DNA from: Hofstenia miamia
Lineage: Eukaryota > Xenacoelomorpha > Acoela > Hofsteniidae
Length of the DNA stretch: 64,000 bases
Direction of reading: 5' to 3'
Assembly (NCBI GenBank): GCA_900660155.1
Contig: CABFPE010000229.1
Location: 938,099-1,002,098 of the forward strand
The translations under genes were made by a program, and so were the position numbers. The notes under the pieces are model-generated. The model did not search any database. It was not told the origin of the DNA and saw nothing but the letters and a program-made list of their open reading frames with translations. Below are positions 10,976 to 19,670 of this stretch, piece by piece (the stretch's first letter is position 1; each line of letters starts with the position of its first letter).

Positions 10976-11765
10976 TTGACATTATAATTGATATATAAGT
11001 TGCAAAAATTCAGAGGAGTCAATTACAAGACCTGGATTTGTTTCAATATATGCAAGTGATATTTTTCTTAGCTGCTAACTATGTGTCAAATTGTTAATAT
11101 TACAAATAATTTACGATTGCTTCATTAAGACTTTACGACTTTAATCACGATTTCAGCAATATGGTTACAATTAAATTTACTGTTGTTTAATTTTCGTGAT
11201 TTAGTTTGGTTTGTTTTTGGTTTAGTAATATTGAAATGTTTTTAATTGTAACAGCCAATAATGATAAACCATATTGATTAAAATTTTTCCCATTAGGTGC
11301 ACATCATCTTTCTTTAAACAAGTTACAAATTACTTTCTTTAAAAAAGTTCTTTATATTGTTAATAATTTTGCAGTAGTATATGAAATTACTTGCAACTGT
11401 GGTTCACAATACATGGGAAAGACTTCAAGAAATTTACAATCAAGAATTAAAGAACACAAAAATCAATCGATCATCTCTGATCATTTAAAGAACTGTGATA
11501 TGAAATTTACATATAAAACTTTATCCAAGGCAATTGATAATTTTCAACTAAGCATCATTGAATCAATTTATATAGAATTTAAGGAACCAAGCGTAAACAA
11601 AAAAGATGAATATAAATTTACCGAAAATAATATAAAAAATTTGATGAATATTTTTAAATTTTATAGTGGGAAACTTTTTGACAATGGCAGCGGCGTGCCG
11701 AAACATGTTAAATAAATTGTGCGTTTCTTGTTTAATATCATACATAAACTCAATAATTGTGAAAC
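10900..11765 (+). repeat. Two direct copies of one element's 3' end
   Basis: Positions about 10905-10970 and 11698-11760 share the same order: a ...KHVK stop, AACATGTTAAATAAA, TGCGTTTCTT, then a CATA.ATAAACTCAA segment. The two copies are in direct orientation about 790 bp apart. This fits a partial tandem arrangement, which is common for Penelope-like elements, or two successive insertions of the same family. Confidence 0.55.
11341..11715 (+). pseudogene. GIY-YIG endonuclease fragment, Penelope-like element tail
   Basis: An open frame running from about 11341 through the ATG at 11413 to a stop at 11713-11715 encodes VVYEITCNCGSQYMGKTSRN, LQSRIKEHKN and then SDHLKNCDMKF. The Y...C.C...Y.GKT...L..R..EH pattern is the GIY-YIG nuclease arrangement found at the C-terminus of Penelope-like retroelements and some related elements. 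No reverse transcriptase domain precedes it in frame, so this is a 5'-truncated copy. The assignment to Penelope is inferred from the nuclease type and the setting. Confidence 0.68.
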
Positions 11766-11879
11766 AAAGATATAGATGACGCTCAGGTAAGCATATCTGT
11801 TTATAAGCTTATTCACCATGATCATAATCAAAATAATTCTGAAAAGCAATCTGGTGAAGGTGTCTGTATTTTTTCTATC

Positions 11880-12300
11880 TGGTGATATGAAATGGATTCC
11901 TATTTTCTGTTTGAATCTTATTTTTATGTTCCCCGCGATTCAGTCGAGGAGAAAAACTAGCTAACCATCTAATTTCTGGAATTGAAGAAATAAATATATC
12001 ACATTCAAATAAGCGGATCATTGTCTGTGGCTATTTCAATGATTTTGATGTTTGAAATATCTGCAGTGAAGCAGGATTAAGAATGGAGAAAAATTTACCA
12101 ACTCAGAAAATCAAAGCCTTAAATACCACAATCAAATTGAACAAAAAGCGAAATTTCGGGATCAAAGATTCAAATATAGGCGTCTTGTGGAGTTTCAACT
12201 ACAATGTTTTGACTTCTTGGTTGGTATTTATACCACCAAGGACTTACAGCTGACTACTCCTCTAACAAAGTCTAAAGCTGGCAACAATTGCTATTTGTTA
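11880..12300 (+). pseudogene. Decayed endonuclease-domain fragment of a non-LTR element
   Basis: A plus-strand frame reads ANHLISGIEEINISHSNKR then IIVCGYFNDFDV, which corresponds to the GDFN block of the APE-like endonuclease with D changed to Y. A stretch like EAGLRMEKNLPTQ follows. Frames are broken and the copy is truncated. It lies just upstream of the intact retrotransposon ORF but belongs to a different, older copy. Confidence 0.5.
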
Positions 12301-12351
12301 TTCTTGAAAATACCAAGACACGATGTAAGAAATGATCCTTAAGGCTAAGCG

Positions 12352-12423
12352 CGCACTGTTGATTTTTTATTAGCAGTATATGGTTCATTAGCAGTATATG
12401 GTATTGAGACTAATCCCGGTCCG
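12352..12423 (+). other. In-frame 2A-like leader before the retrotransposon ORF
   Basis: From after the in-frame TAA at 12346-12348 the frame is open into the 994-codon ORF. It encodes LLAVYGSLAVYGIETNPGP immediately before the ATG at 12424. NPGP preceded by IET matches 2A ribosome-skipping peptides (consensus D-V/I-E-x-N-P-G-P), which are known in several non-LTR retrotransposon ORFs. Here the consensus aspartate is glycine, which in characterised 2A peptides usually weakens or abolishes activity. A 15-nt unit (TTAGCAGTATATGGT) is repeated twice within the leader. There is no upstream ATG in this frame. Confidence 0.55.
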
Positions 12424-15408
12424 ATGTTAAATTTTGAATCATACATCAAAAAATTGAATACCGGCTCAGATATTGTGAATTACGTACATTTAAATTTTCA
12501 GAATCTAAGTATTAAAAATTTCGAATATAGGGAATTCGTTTCAAATACTAAAAATGATTTAATTCTCGCAATTTCTGAAACTTGGCTAAAGATTGACGAT
12601 CTAGATAGCACATGGTCTGTTAATGAAAATTTTGCACTATTTAGAAAGGATAGAGTTTTGAACAATATGTTAGGAAAATCAAAAGGTGGAGGTGTATTAC
12701 TTTTAGTTCCAAAGTCATTCAATCCCAAAATACGCAACGATATTAAAAGTCCTAACACATCAAATTTTGACAGTCTATGGGTTGAAATTACTAATCCAAT
12801 TAAAAATTCTAGATTTCAAAAACAATTATTAAATGTATCATACTGTCCGCATAAGAAATTTGCCAATTTTTTTATTCAACAACTAGAAGAAGAATTATCA
12901 CTTGCCTGTTCTGAAAATAAAGATTTAGTACTTTTCGGAGATTGGAACCTCAATTATTTAAATGCTAATGATCAATGTAAAATGGATTTGTTCTTGAACA
13001 CATTTAATCTTGAATTGACCAATAAAACATTGCCCACTAGAATCACATCATCGAGTAGGACTCTAATTGACTACATTGCATTAGCTGAAAACAATAATAC
13101 ACACTTCCAGTACATCTCTTCTGAATGCCCATTCTCGGATCACTGTTTTACATCTATCAAATTTCAAAAGTCTTCTCACTCAACCCCAAAAATTACCACG
13201 AAATGGATTAAAACTCGTGAAAAGTGTATTGAAAATATTAATAATTTTAAATCATCCCTCTCATCAGAAAATTGGTTTCCTGTATATTCTGCATCAAATA
13301 TAAATGAAATGCTAAAAAATTTCTCAGACATTTTTGAATTTTACCTCAACAGATTTTGCCCTGAAAGGAAAATAATGGTTAAATCCACAACCAAATCCAA
13401 AGCAAACAATACTTTTTCTAACAAACCCTGGATATCTGACACTTGTAAAGCTTTAATTCGCGAAAAGAACAAAGCATATAAACATTTTATAAATTCTCGA
13501 ACTAACAAGAACTTTGCTGCCTATAAAAAGGCCAGAAATGCCTCGAATATTGCATCTCGTAGGGCATTCAATGAATTTATCAAAAATGAGTATACGCGTC
13601 TTCCAAATGAAAAGTCAAAATGGAAACTAATAAAAGAAATCACAAATTATAAGCAATCTAAATCAAACTTAATTGATGTGATTAAAGATCAAAATGGAAA
13701 TAATCTAACCGACAATTTAGAAATTTCTAATGAATTAAACAAGACTTTTGTCAACTTAGGAAATTACAACGGCCCCCTTATTAAATACAAAAACCTCTCA
13801 CACAAAATCTTTACACCTGAATTTTATTTCCGATTCTCAACTACCTATGAAATTATTAAATCGATTCTTAAGCTTAAGTCCAACAAATCAAGTGGTCCCT
13901 CAAATATCCCCTCTTGGGCTCTTAAAATGACTGCAGATATCATTGCAAGTCCTTTAAATTTCATCTTTAATGAATCTATAAAATGCAATCACTTCCCAGA
14001 TTATCTAAAACTTGCTCACATTACTCCTATTTTTAAGAAAAACGATCCTTCAATTGCCACTAATTATCGACCAATTTCAATTACTTCTCCAATAAGTAAA
14101 ATATTCGAAAGATTATTGCATAACCAAATAATTGAACATTTTAATAAGTATAATTTATTATCGAACACCCAATTTGGATTTCGCAAAAATTTTTCAACAA
14201 CTGATGCACTATTACATGCTACTGAAAAATGGAGAGCATCCCTCGATTCTAATAAATTTGTAGCTATAGCTTGTTTAGATCTCTCAAAAGCCTTTGATTC
14301 GATTAATCACAACATACTTATTGAAAAACTATCTTACTTAGGATTTTCTTGTAATAGTAAGCAATTGATAACTAGTTACCTTAACCAAAGATTCCAGAGA
14401 GTTAAATTAAACGATATTTTTTCTGATTGGTTACCGGTTTACAATGGGGTGCCTCAAGGAACGATTCTAGGTCCTCTTCTTTTTAGTATTTATGTAAATG
14501 ACATGCAGTCAATAACCAATTGCAATCTAATTCAATATGCCGATGACACCTGCATCTTCAGCGATAATACATCATTGCACTCAGCAGTGGAATCAATAGA
14601 ATTCAATTGCAACAAATTGTCAAAATATTTTTCAATGCATAAGTTGCTAATTAATGAAGCTAAGACGGAATTTTGTATTTTGCAGCCCAATAAAAATAAC
14701 TACGATGTTTCCAAAATGACTTTGAAAATTAATACTGTTAATGTACCTATTGTAGACACTTTCAAGTACTTAGGCGTAACCATTGACTCAAAGTTAAAGT
14801 TCAACACTCACATTAACATAACAGTTAGAAAACTAGCTATAGGTATAAAAAGTATGACACTAGTAGTTAAGCAATTACCACCTTGTGCAATTATTCAATT
14901 CTTCCATGCTTTTATCATGAGCCACCTTAATTATGCAAACATCTTATTTACTGATTTAAGTGATGTGCTTTATAGAAAACTTGACATTCAATTAAAATGG
15001 GCACTGAATATCTCAGCAAAAAATTCATCGAAAACTAAACATTACATTTCTAGGTCAATTCTCTTTCCAAAACAACTCGTCATTTTAAATACCTTGCTAA
15101 CATTTTTCAAACTAGTAAAAAATCTACCGCCTTATAATTCAATTAAATTCCCGGGATTTGCGTATAAACAGAATTCAAGATCTAAAATTTTTACATGTGT
15201 TAAGTATAAGAAAAAAGTTTTGAAGAAATCTTTCATTAATGTCGCAATTCGAACCTGGAATTCGCTACCTAAAGAAATTAAAAGCATTGAAAAATTGAAA
15301 CCTTTTAAAAAGCGTTTAAAAATCTTCCTTAAGCAAAAATATATTTTAGGTACATCATGGTTAGGATTTAAATTTTACAACAATGACTATACGATAACTC
15401 GTTATTAA
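12424..15408 (+). CDS. Non-LTR retrotransposon endonuclease/reverse transcriptase polyprotein
   Basis: An uninterrupted ORF of 994 codons. Residues about 15-245 form an APE-like endonuclease with SETWL (E52), FGDWN (D173, N175) and the terminal SDH (238-240). A linker with many Lys and Asn residues follows. Residues about 470-800 form the reverse transcriptase, with NYRPIS, motif A CLDLSKAFDS (D619), motif B NGVPQGTILGPLLF and motif C QYADDT (YADD 705-708). The C-terminus has the usual RTWNSLPKEIK block. Every catalytic residue I can identify is present, so the protein may be functional. The reading frame is open upstream into a 2A-like NPGP motif, so the true initiation site may differ from this ATG. 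Confidence 0.9.
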   Translation: MLNFESYIKKLNTGSDIVNYVHLNFQNLSIKNFEYREFVSNTKNDLILAISETWLKIDDLDSTWSVNENFALFRKDRVLNNMLGKSKGGGVLLLVPKSFNPKIRNDIKSPNTSNFDSLWVEITNPIKNSRFQKQLLNVSYCPHKKFANFFIQQLEEELSLACSENKDLVLFGDWNLNYLNANDQCKMDLFLNTFNLELTNKTLPTRITSSSRTLIDYIALAENNNTHFQYISSECPFSDHCFTSIKFQKSSHSTPKITTKWIKTREKCIENINNFKSSLSSENWFPVYSASNINEMLKNFSDIFEFYLNRFCPERKIMVKSTTKSKANNTFSNKPWISDTCKALIREKNKAYKHFINSRTNKNFAAYKKARNASNIASRRAFNEFIKNEYTRLPNEKSKWKLIKEITNYKQSKSNLIDVIKDQNGNNLTDNLEISNELNKTFVNLGNYNGPLIKYKNLSHKIFTPEFYFRFSTTYEIIKSILKLKSNKSSGPSNIPSWALKMTADIIASPLNFIFNESIKCNHFPDYLKLAHITPIFKKNDPSIATNYRPISITSPISKIFERLLHNQIIEHFNKYNLLSNTQFGFRKNFSTTDALLHATEKWRASLDSNKFVAIACLDLSKAFDSINHNILIEKLSYLGFSCNSKQLITSYLNQRFQRVKLNDIFSDWLPVYNGVPQGTILGPLLFSIYVNDMQSITNCNLIQYADDTCIFSDNTSLHSAVESIEFNCNKLSKYFSMHKLLINEAKTEFCILQPNKNNYDVSKMTLKINTVNVPIVDTFKYLGVTIDSKLKFNTHINITVRKLAIGIKSMTLVVKQLPPCAIIQFFHAFIMSHLNYANILFTDLSDVLYRKLDIQLKWALNISAKNSSKTKHYISRSILFPKQLVILNTLLTFFKLVKNLPPYNSIKFPGFAYKQNSRSKIFTCVKYKKKVLKKSFINVAIRTWNSLPKEIKSIEKLKPFKKRLKIFLKQKYILGTSWLGFKFYNNDYTITRY

Positions 15409-15563
15409 AATAGCAATATAAAGTAATTCATCCATAGCCCGTAAGAATTGTTACTTTTTGTAATATATGTTGATTTGTAGATTGGTTACTTTTTTGTAAT
15501 TTATGACGCTATTCAGATAAATTATCAGTTATTGAATTGTAAACATTTATCTGAATATAGAAT

Positions 15564-15584
15564 CTCTTATCTTATCTTATCTTT
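15564..15584 (+). repeat. TCTTA tandem tail of the retrotransposon
   Basis: Four units of the pentamer TCTTA (TCTTATCTTATCTTATC in part) end the 3' UTR of the intact element. Short tandem repeats in place of poly(A) are typical of CR1/L2-type 3' ends and mark the 3' boundary. Confidence 0.75.
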
Positions 15585-15905
15585 AATTTACAAACTAAAT
15601 AATTTGCAAATTAAATAGTTTATCAAAATTTTGTCAAACGCGCACTAGTGATTATTAATCTGCGGAATTGTTCATTTAGAATGGATTTCATTTATACACA
15701 GCATGTCTTACGGAAATAATTGAATAACCAAAAAGACTATTCTAAATGTTGTTAATACCCTATGAATTTTTTAATTACTTTCGAATGAATGCCCAGTGTT
15801 TTGCTCAATTACTGCCATTAGTTAGACTAAAGATAACATTATGCAAATACACATTTTCGTAGAGAAATTTTTCGGTTTCATTGGTTAGAGCAGTGGCATA
15901 GTAAT

Positions 15906-16288
15906 AAGTGGCGTCACAGTGGTAGCGACCGCATGGGCAATAAAATTTTTAATTCTCCAAAATAGAAATAAAACTTATTATAAGCAGTTTTAAACAAGCT
16001 GGGACCCAAGCTCGGAATTTGGAGCCTTTTGGGTCCTAAAACAGCAAAATAACAAAGTAATTATGTAAATATAACAAAAAATGGAGGCCCAAAATTTAAA
16101 AAAAATTTTAAAAACAATTTTAAACTATTTTGGAGGTCTAATAGTTACGCAGTTACAAAATATTTGGTAAGTATGTAGTATACACCAAAACGGTTACTGA
16201 AAATTTAATGAATAAATTTGGGAGTTGTGAGATGGGGCCCCGAATTGACATCTCGCACCAGGCCCCCAAATTGACCGTGACACCACTG
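15906..16288. mobile_element. hAT-like MITE with 8-bp target duplication
   Basis: The left end reads AAGTGGCGTCACAGTGG and the reversed right end reads CAGTGGTGTCACGGTC, giving imperfect terminal inverted repeats. Immediately outside are ATAGTAAT (15898-15905) and ATAGTAAC (16289-16296), an 8-bp target duplication with one mismatch. That is the size made by hAT transposases. The 383-bp interior has no coding capacity. Confidence 0.75.
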
Positions 16289-16849
16289 ATAGTAACATGA
16301 AAAAATATCTGTTTTTGTATCTTAAGAAAATAGATTATACATGAATATTTACGGTAAACAATGTCAAATTCTAAATTCTAAATATGAGCATTGATATCAG
16401 ACATAAGCTCTTTTACTTAATACATGCAGTGAGCGAAATAATAGCTTGATCCATCTGTCCAAGTCAATTAATTCAGTCCATTTTCAAAAAACTCCTCGTC
16501 ATGAAGCTATTGCAATAATTTTTCCTTAAGCTGCTTGTAAAAATAATCTTTTAACTATAAATTATAATTCGCGACTCACTTCGGAATGAATCAATGTTTC
16601 TCATTTTTACAAATTGTTCAATTAATTGCAGTGCGTGCACGTACATTAAAAACGCTATGTTCTGTTTTATGTGTCAACAGTTTAATCAACGCGAAAATAG
16701 ATCACGCAGGAATTTTTTAACTTCTGTGATCAATAAATTGCTAGTGCGCGTTGACAAAAAGAAAGCTCTGTGTTCTATTTTGTAAACTAAATAGTTTCGT
16801 TTTTACGTAAATTAAAAAAAAATAGTGCGCGCGGCGCCTTAAATGGTTG

Positions 16850-18013
16850 CGCCACAACACACTTATGAATAAAAGAAAATTGAATGATTCCGAAATCTAT
16901 TTCACTACTGAGGGACTGAATTTGTATAATAACAGTATCTCAAATAACAATAATGCAGAAATTGTGATTAAAACGATTGCCCTCAATTGAACCCTTTCAA
17001 GTGTATTCATTCCTCAAGTCTGTAAAAAAAAACGTCACCAGGTCTTTTTGAGCTTCCACACTGGCTAATTACTGAGAACGTAGAATGGTTGACTGAACCA
17101 TTGACTTATATTCACATAGAAGTATCGTTTCAGGGTTAACCAGCATCTTACCTACTGTAAATCTGTTTGTTACTAACTGGGTAATTTCCTGACAGGAAGA
17201 AAACATTCCACTTCTGTTGGTGAAGTTTCAACCCTCCTACAACTAACCAAGGTGTTCCTCAAGGTTCTGTTGGACAGAGAAACACATTACAATATTGCAG
17301 TTAATAACGTTGGCGCTAGTTACAATAATACAAAATCAACTATTGTTGCTGATGACAACTCTGAAGTTGTTGGTGGCGTTTTTGGTAAAAATGACAGAGC
17401 AGCTGAGATTATTGGCAACTTAGAACAATTTAAAAAGAATAACTTGAAGCTCAATGTAGAAAAATCCAAAGTAATTATCTATGCCCGTCACAACAATACA
17501 TATATCTCAGTAATCAATAAGGTCAAGCGGATTTCAACTCTCGTGTTCTAGGTATTGAATTTGACATATTAGTAAAATCATAGCTCCTGCAACATCCACA
17601 CTTTCCCTTTGACTAAGACTAAAGCATCTGCATTTTCATAAAGATGAGCTGGAGACTCCGTAATAATTCCGAAGTAAATCACTTGTGGATGCTCCATTTG
17701 GGGAAGGATTAACAAGCAAAATGAGAACAAAATTGATAAATCGCTGAGAATGGCCGTAAGATTAGGAGTCATTGATAAATCTACCAGTATTAGAGAACAT
17801 ATGAAGGTGGCAGATGCGAAGCTCTTCCAGAAAGTAAATGATTCAGATGGTAAGCATCCTTTATGTTCTTTCATGCTCATTAGAACCAACTATTCAGAAA
17901 GTAATTACGTAGCAGACATACAGCTGGTGGAGCATCCGTCAGTTTATTCTCCCACAGACACTTGCGAATTACTGAAGATTCATTTGAGTTATATTTTTTG
18001 TTATAGTCTATAA
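16850..18013 (+). pseudogene. Non-LTR reverse transcriptase relic
   Basis: Broken frames give NQGVPQGSV near 17245 (RT motif B), VADDNS near 17350 (motif C, normally YADD), then LEQFKKNNLKLNVEKSKVII and VLGIEFD. Further on, 17750-18013 reads REHMKVADAKLFQKV and HPLCSFMLI, similar to the C-terminal tail found after the RT domain in some elements. It contains several stops and frameshifts and is inactive. It is a different family from the intact copy upstream. Confidence 0.68.
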
Positions 18014-19531
18014 CTGCTTCTTCACAATATGTCTAGAATCAGATTAATGTCAGTATGCAAGTGAATGAAATTCCCAAGAGAACATATGCGATTAAAATAA
18101 CATTTCTGCGAATTTAATGTACATAAATAAATATGTATCTGATGAACGTATACCAGGGTTAAAAAGTGATAAAATTTTATACATTGTGAGGCAAAAGAGT
18201 AATTTTCTCGTAGAAATGTATTAAGGAATGTTAAATCCGGAAATTGCAAGTAAACAGTTAAAGGCCAAAATTTGCTTTTTTGAAGACGAATTTTATATCC
18301 ATTGAAATTGTAAATCTATAGCGAACAGAGGGATTGTAGGCGCTCTAATTTTTTTGGCATAAAACCAAGTTTGAAAAGCGTGTTATTTTAGATAATACTA
18401 AAGATCTATACTAGCAAGGACCTACATTAACTAATTCTAGCATTATTTTTTCAGTAAAAATGGCTGTCCAAATTTTTAGCACCTTTATCCAAGTCTGTTA
18501 AAAAATATTGAAAGCAATTGGTATGGACACATCTATGGGATTGGGCCCGATCATGCAATAATTTGTGACATTTTTTCTTGTGCTTGAATGTAAATGCAAA
18601 TATCAATTTTTTAAATGAGAAAAAGCAATTTTTATAAAAACATTTAAATTCAACACCTATTGTTAAGATGAGTCATCTAATGCCGATTGGAGCAATCACT
18701 ACCCTGATATATTTTTTCTAAAAAAGACCTGTGTGAGTCCTGTTCAGGCGCGAAAGGAAGAGATGAGCCGATTGGTAAAAAATTTAGGAAAACCATTACA
18801 GATTTTGAAAAATTCCTAGTAGAATTACGGGTTAAAACAGTTGCGACACTGCTGTTCTGGCATTAGTGACCATCTGAGCTCGTCGTGTGGTGAAAATGGA
18901 GGGCCTTCTGGGCATCACGATTAGAGGCAGAAGACTGACTCCCACAGAACACTTAGTGTTGAGGCTAGTAAATTCGCACTAAAACGTCTTAGACTGTTAA
19001 TTCACCATTTGATTTAATTTCTCCATCACTGACGATTTGCGGCCGCTTAGCTTAAATTATTCGATTACTCAATTTCTGCCTGGTCTTAGACTTTTGGCGG
19101 GCACTGTAGTTTAATAAATGGATTATATAGAATACATTAATGCTTCAGGAAGAATTTAAAACAACTGTACATACATTTTACTGGTAATTAGCAGAAATTA
19201 ATAAAACAACACAATTCAAAAACTAATATAGATAATAAAAATTCACATCTATTAATAAAAGCATTTTCATTTCAATAAGAACCGCCTACAAATTTTTACA
19301 TTGTATATACACAATTTCACATTACAATTGTCTAGCATTAGTTAGACATGCTATTCACCATATCCCACGAACACACGTGTACGCAAGAATTAATTTACAA
19401 AACGTACTATAATAAAATACAAAAAGATAAAAAGTTAAAAATCAAACAACTAAAACGTAAAAAGTCTAAGCAACTTCTAGATAATCTTCAAGGCGGGATT
19501 TGCAGGGCAAAGCATGTCTGCTAAACATAGA
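18014..19531. other. Intergenic DNA and 3' flank of the HSPA12 gene
   Basis: This separates the last retroelement relic from the HSPA12 stop codon. The part nearest 19531 is presumably the HSPA12 3' UTR (minus strand). I cannot place a convincing polyadenylation signal; an ATTAAA variant occurs on the minus strand at 19109-19114. No gene or RNA is recognised. Confidence 0.4.
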
Positions 19532-19670
19532 TCATTCTCCAAGAAAATCAAACTCTGCTTTCACTACTTTCTTTGTGATAACATCAAAGGCGCAGACTTT
19601 GATTTCAGTGTCACCAAATTGCATTGTTAATTGAATCTCCCGCCGTTTTTTTGACAATGAGCCGGTTGGA
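19532..19670 (-). CDS. HSPA12A: HSPA12-like coding exon 11 (last)
   Basis: This exon encodes the end of the protein: [20 protein letters not shown], then [19 protein letters not shown] and a TGA stop (19534-19532). The QFGDTEIKV and FDFL elements match the HSPA12 C-terminus. The first base completes a codon split after AG in exon 10. The acceptor is TGCATTTAG. Confidence 0.85.

Larger units (their letters stand above)
12355..15584 (+). mobile_element. Non-LTR retrotransposon, CR1/L2-like, near intact
   Basis: The element contains one long endonuclease/RT ORF, a 3' UTR of about 155 bp and a tandem TCTTA tail at 15564-15584. The tail, the APE-type endonuclease and the NPGP motif before the ORF fit the CR1/L2 group; the clade cannot be fixed without a tree. 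No first ORF is seen upstream, so the copy may be 5'-truncated at about 12355. It stands out from all other retroelements in the window because its coding frame is unbroken, which suggests a recent insertion. Confidence 0.82.
12339..16842. repeat. TTAA-flanked inverted-repeat pair enclosing the intact retrotransposon
   Basis: At 12339 the sequence reads TTAAGGCTAAGCGCGCACT. The reverse complement of the sequence ending at 16842 reads TTAAGGCGCCGCGCGCACT. Both continue into T-rich stretches. The pair looks like imperfect terminal inverted repeats of a transposon with TTAA target sites (the piggyBac-type preference), 4.5 kb apart, with the non-LTR element inside. Further GCGCACTA motifs at about 15643 and 16742 form an inner inverted pair. 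No transposase is visible between them. The interpretation is tentative. Confidence 0.35.

Noticed and set aside
12498..12758. Minus-strand open frame of 86 codons
   Set aside because: It lies antisense to the endonuclease domain of the intact retrotransposon ORF.
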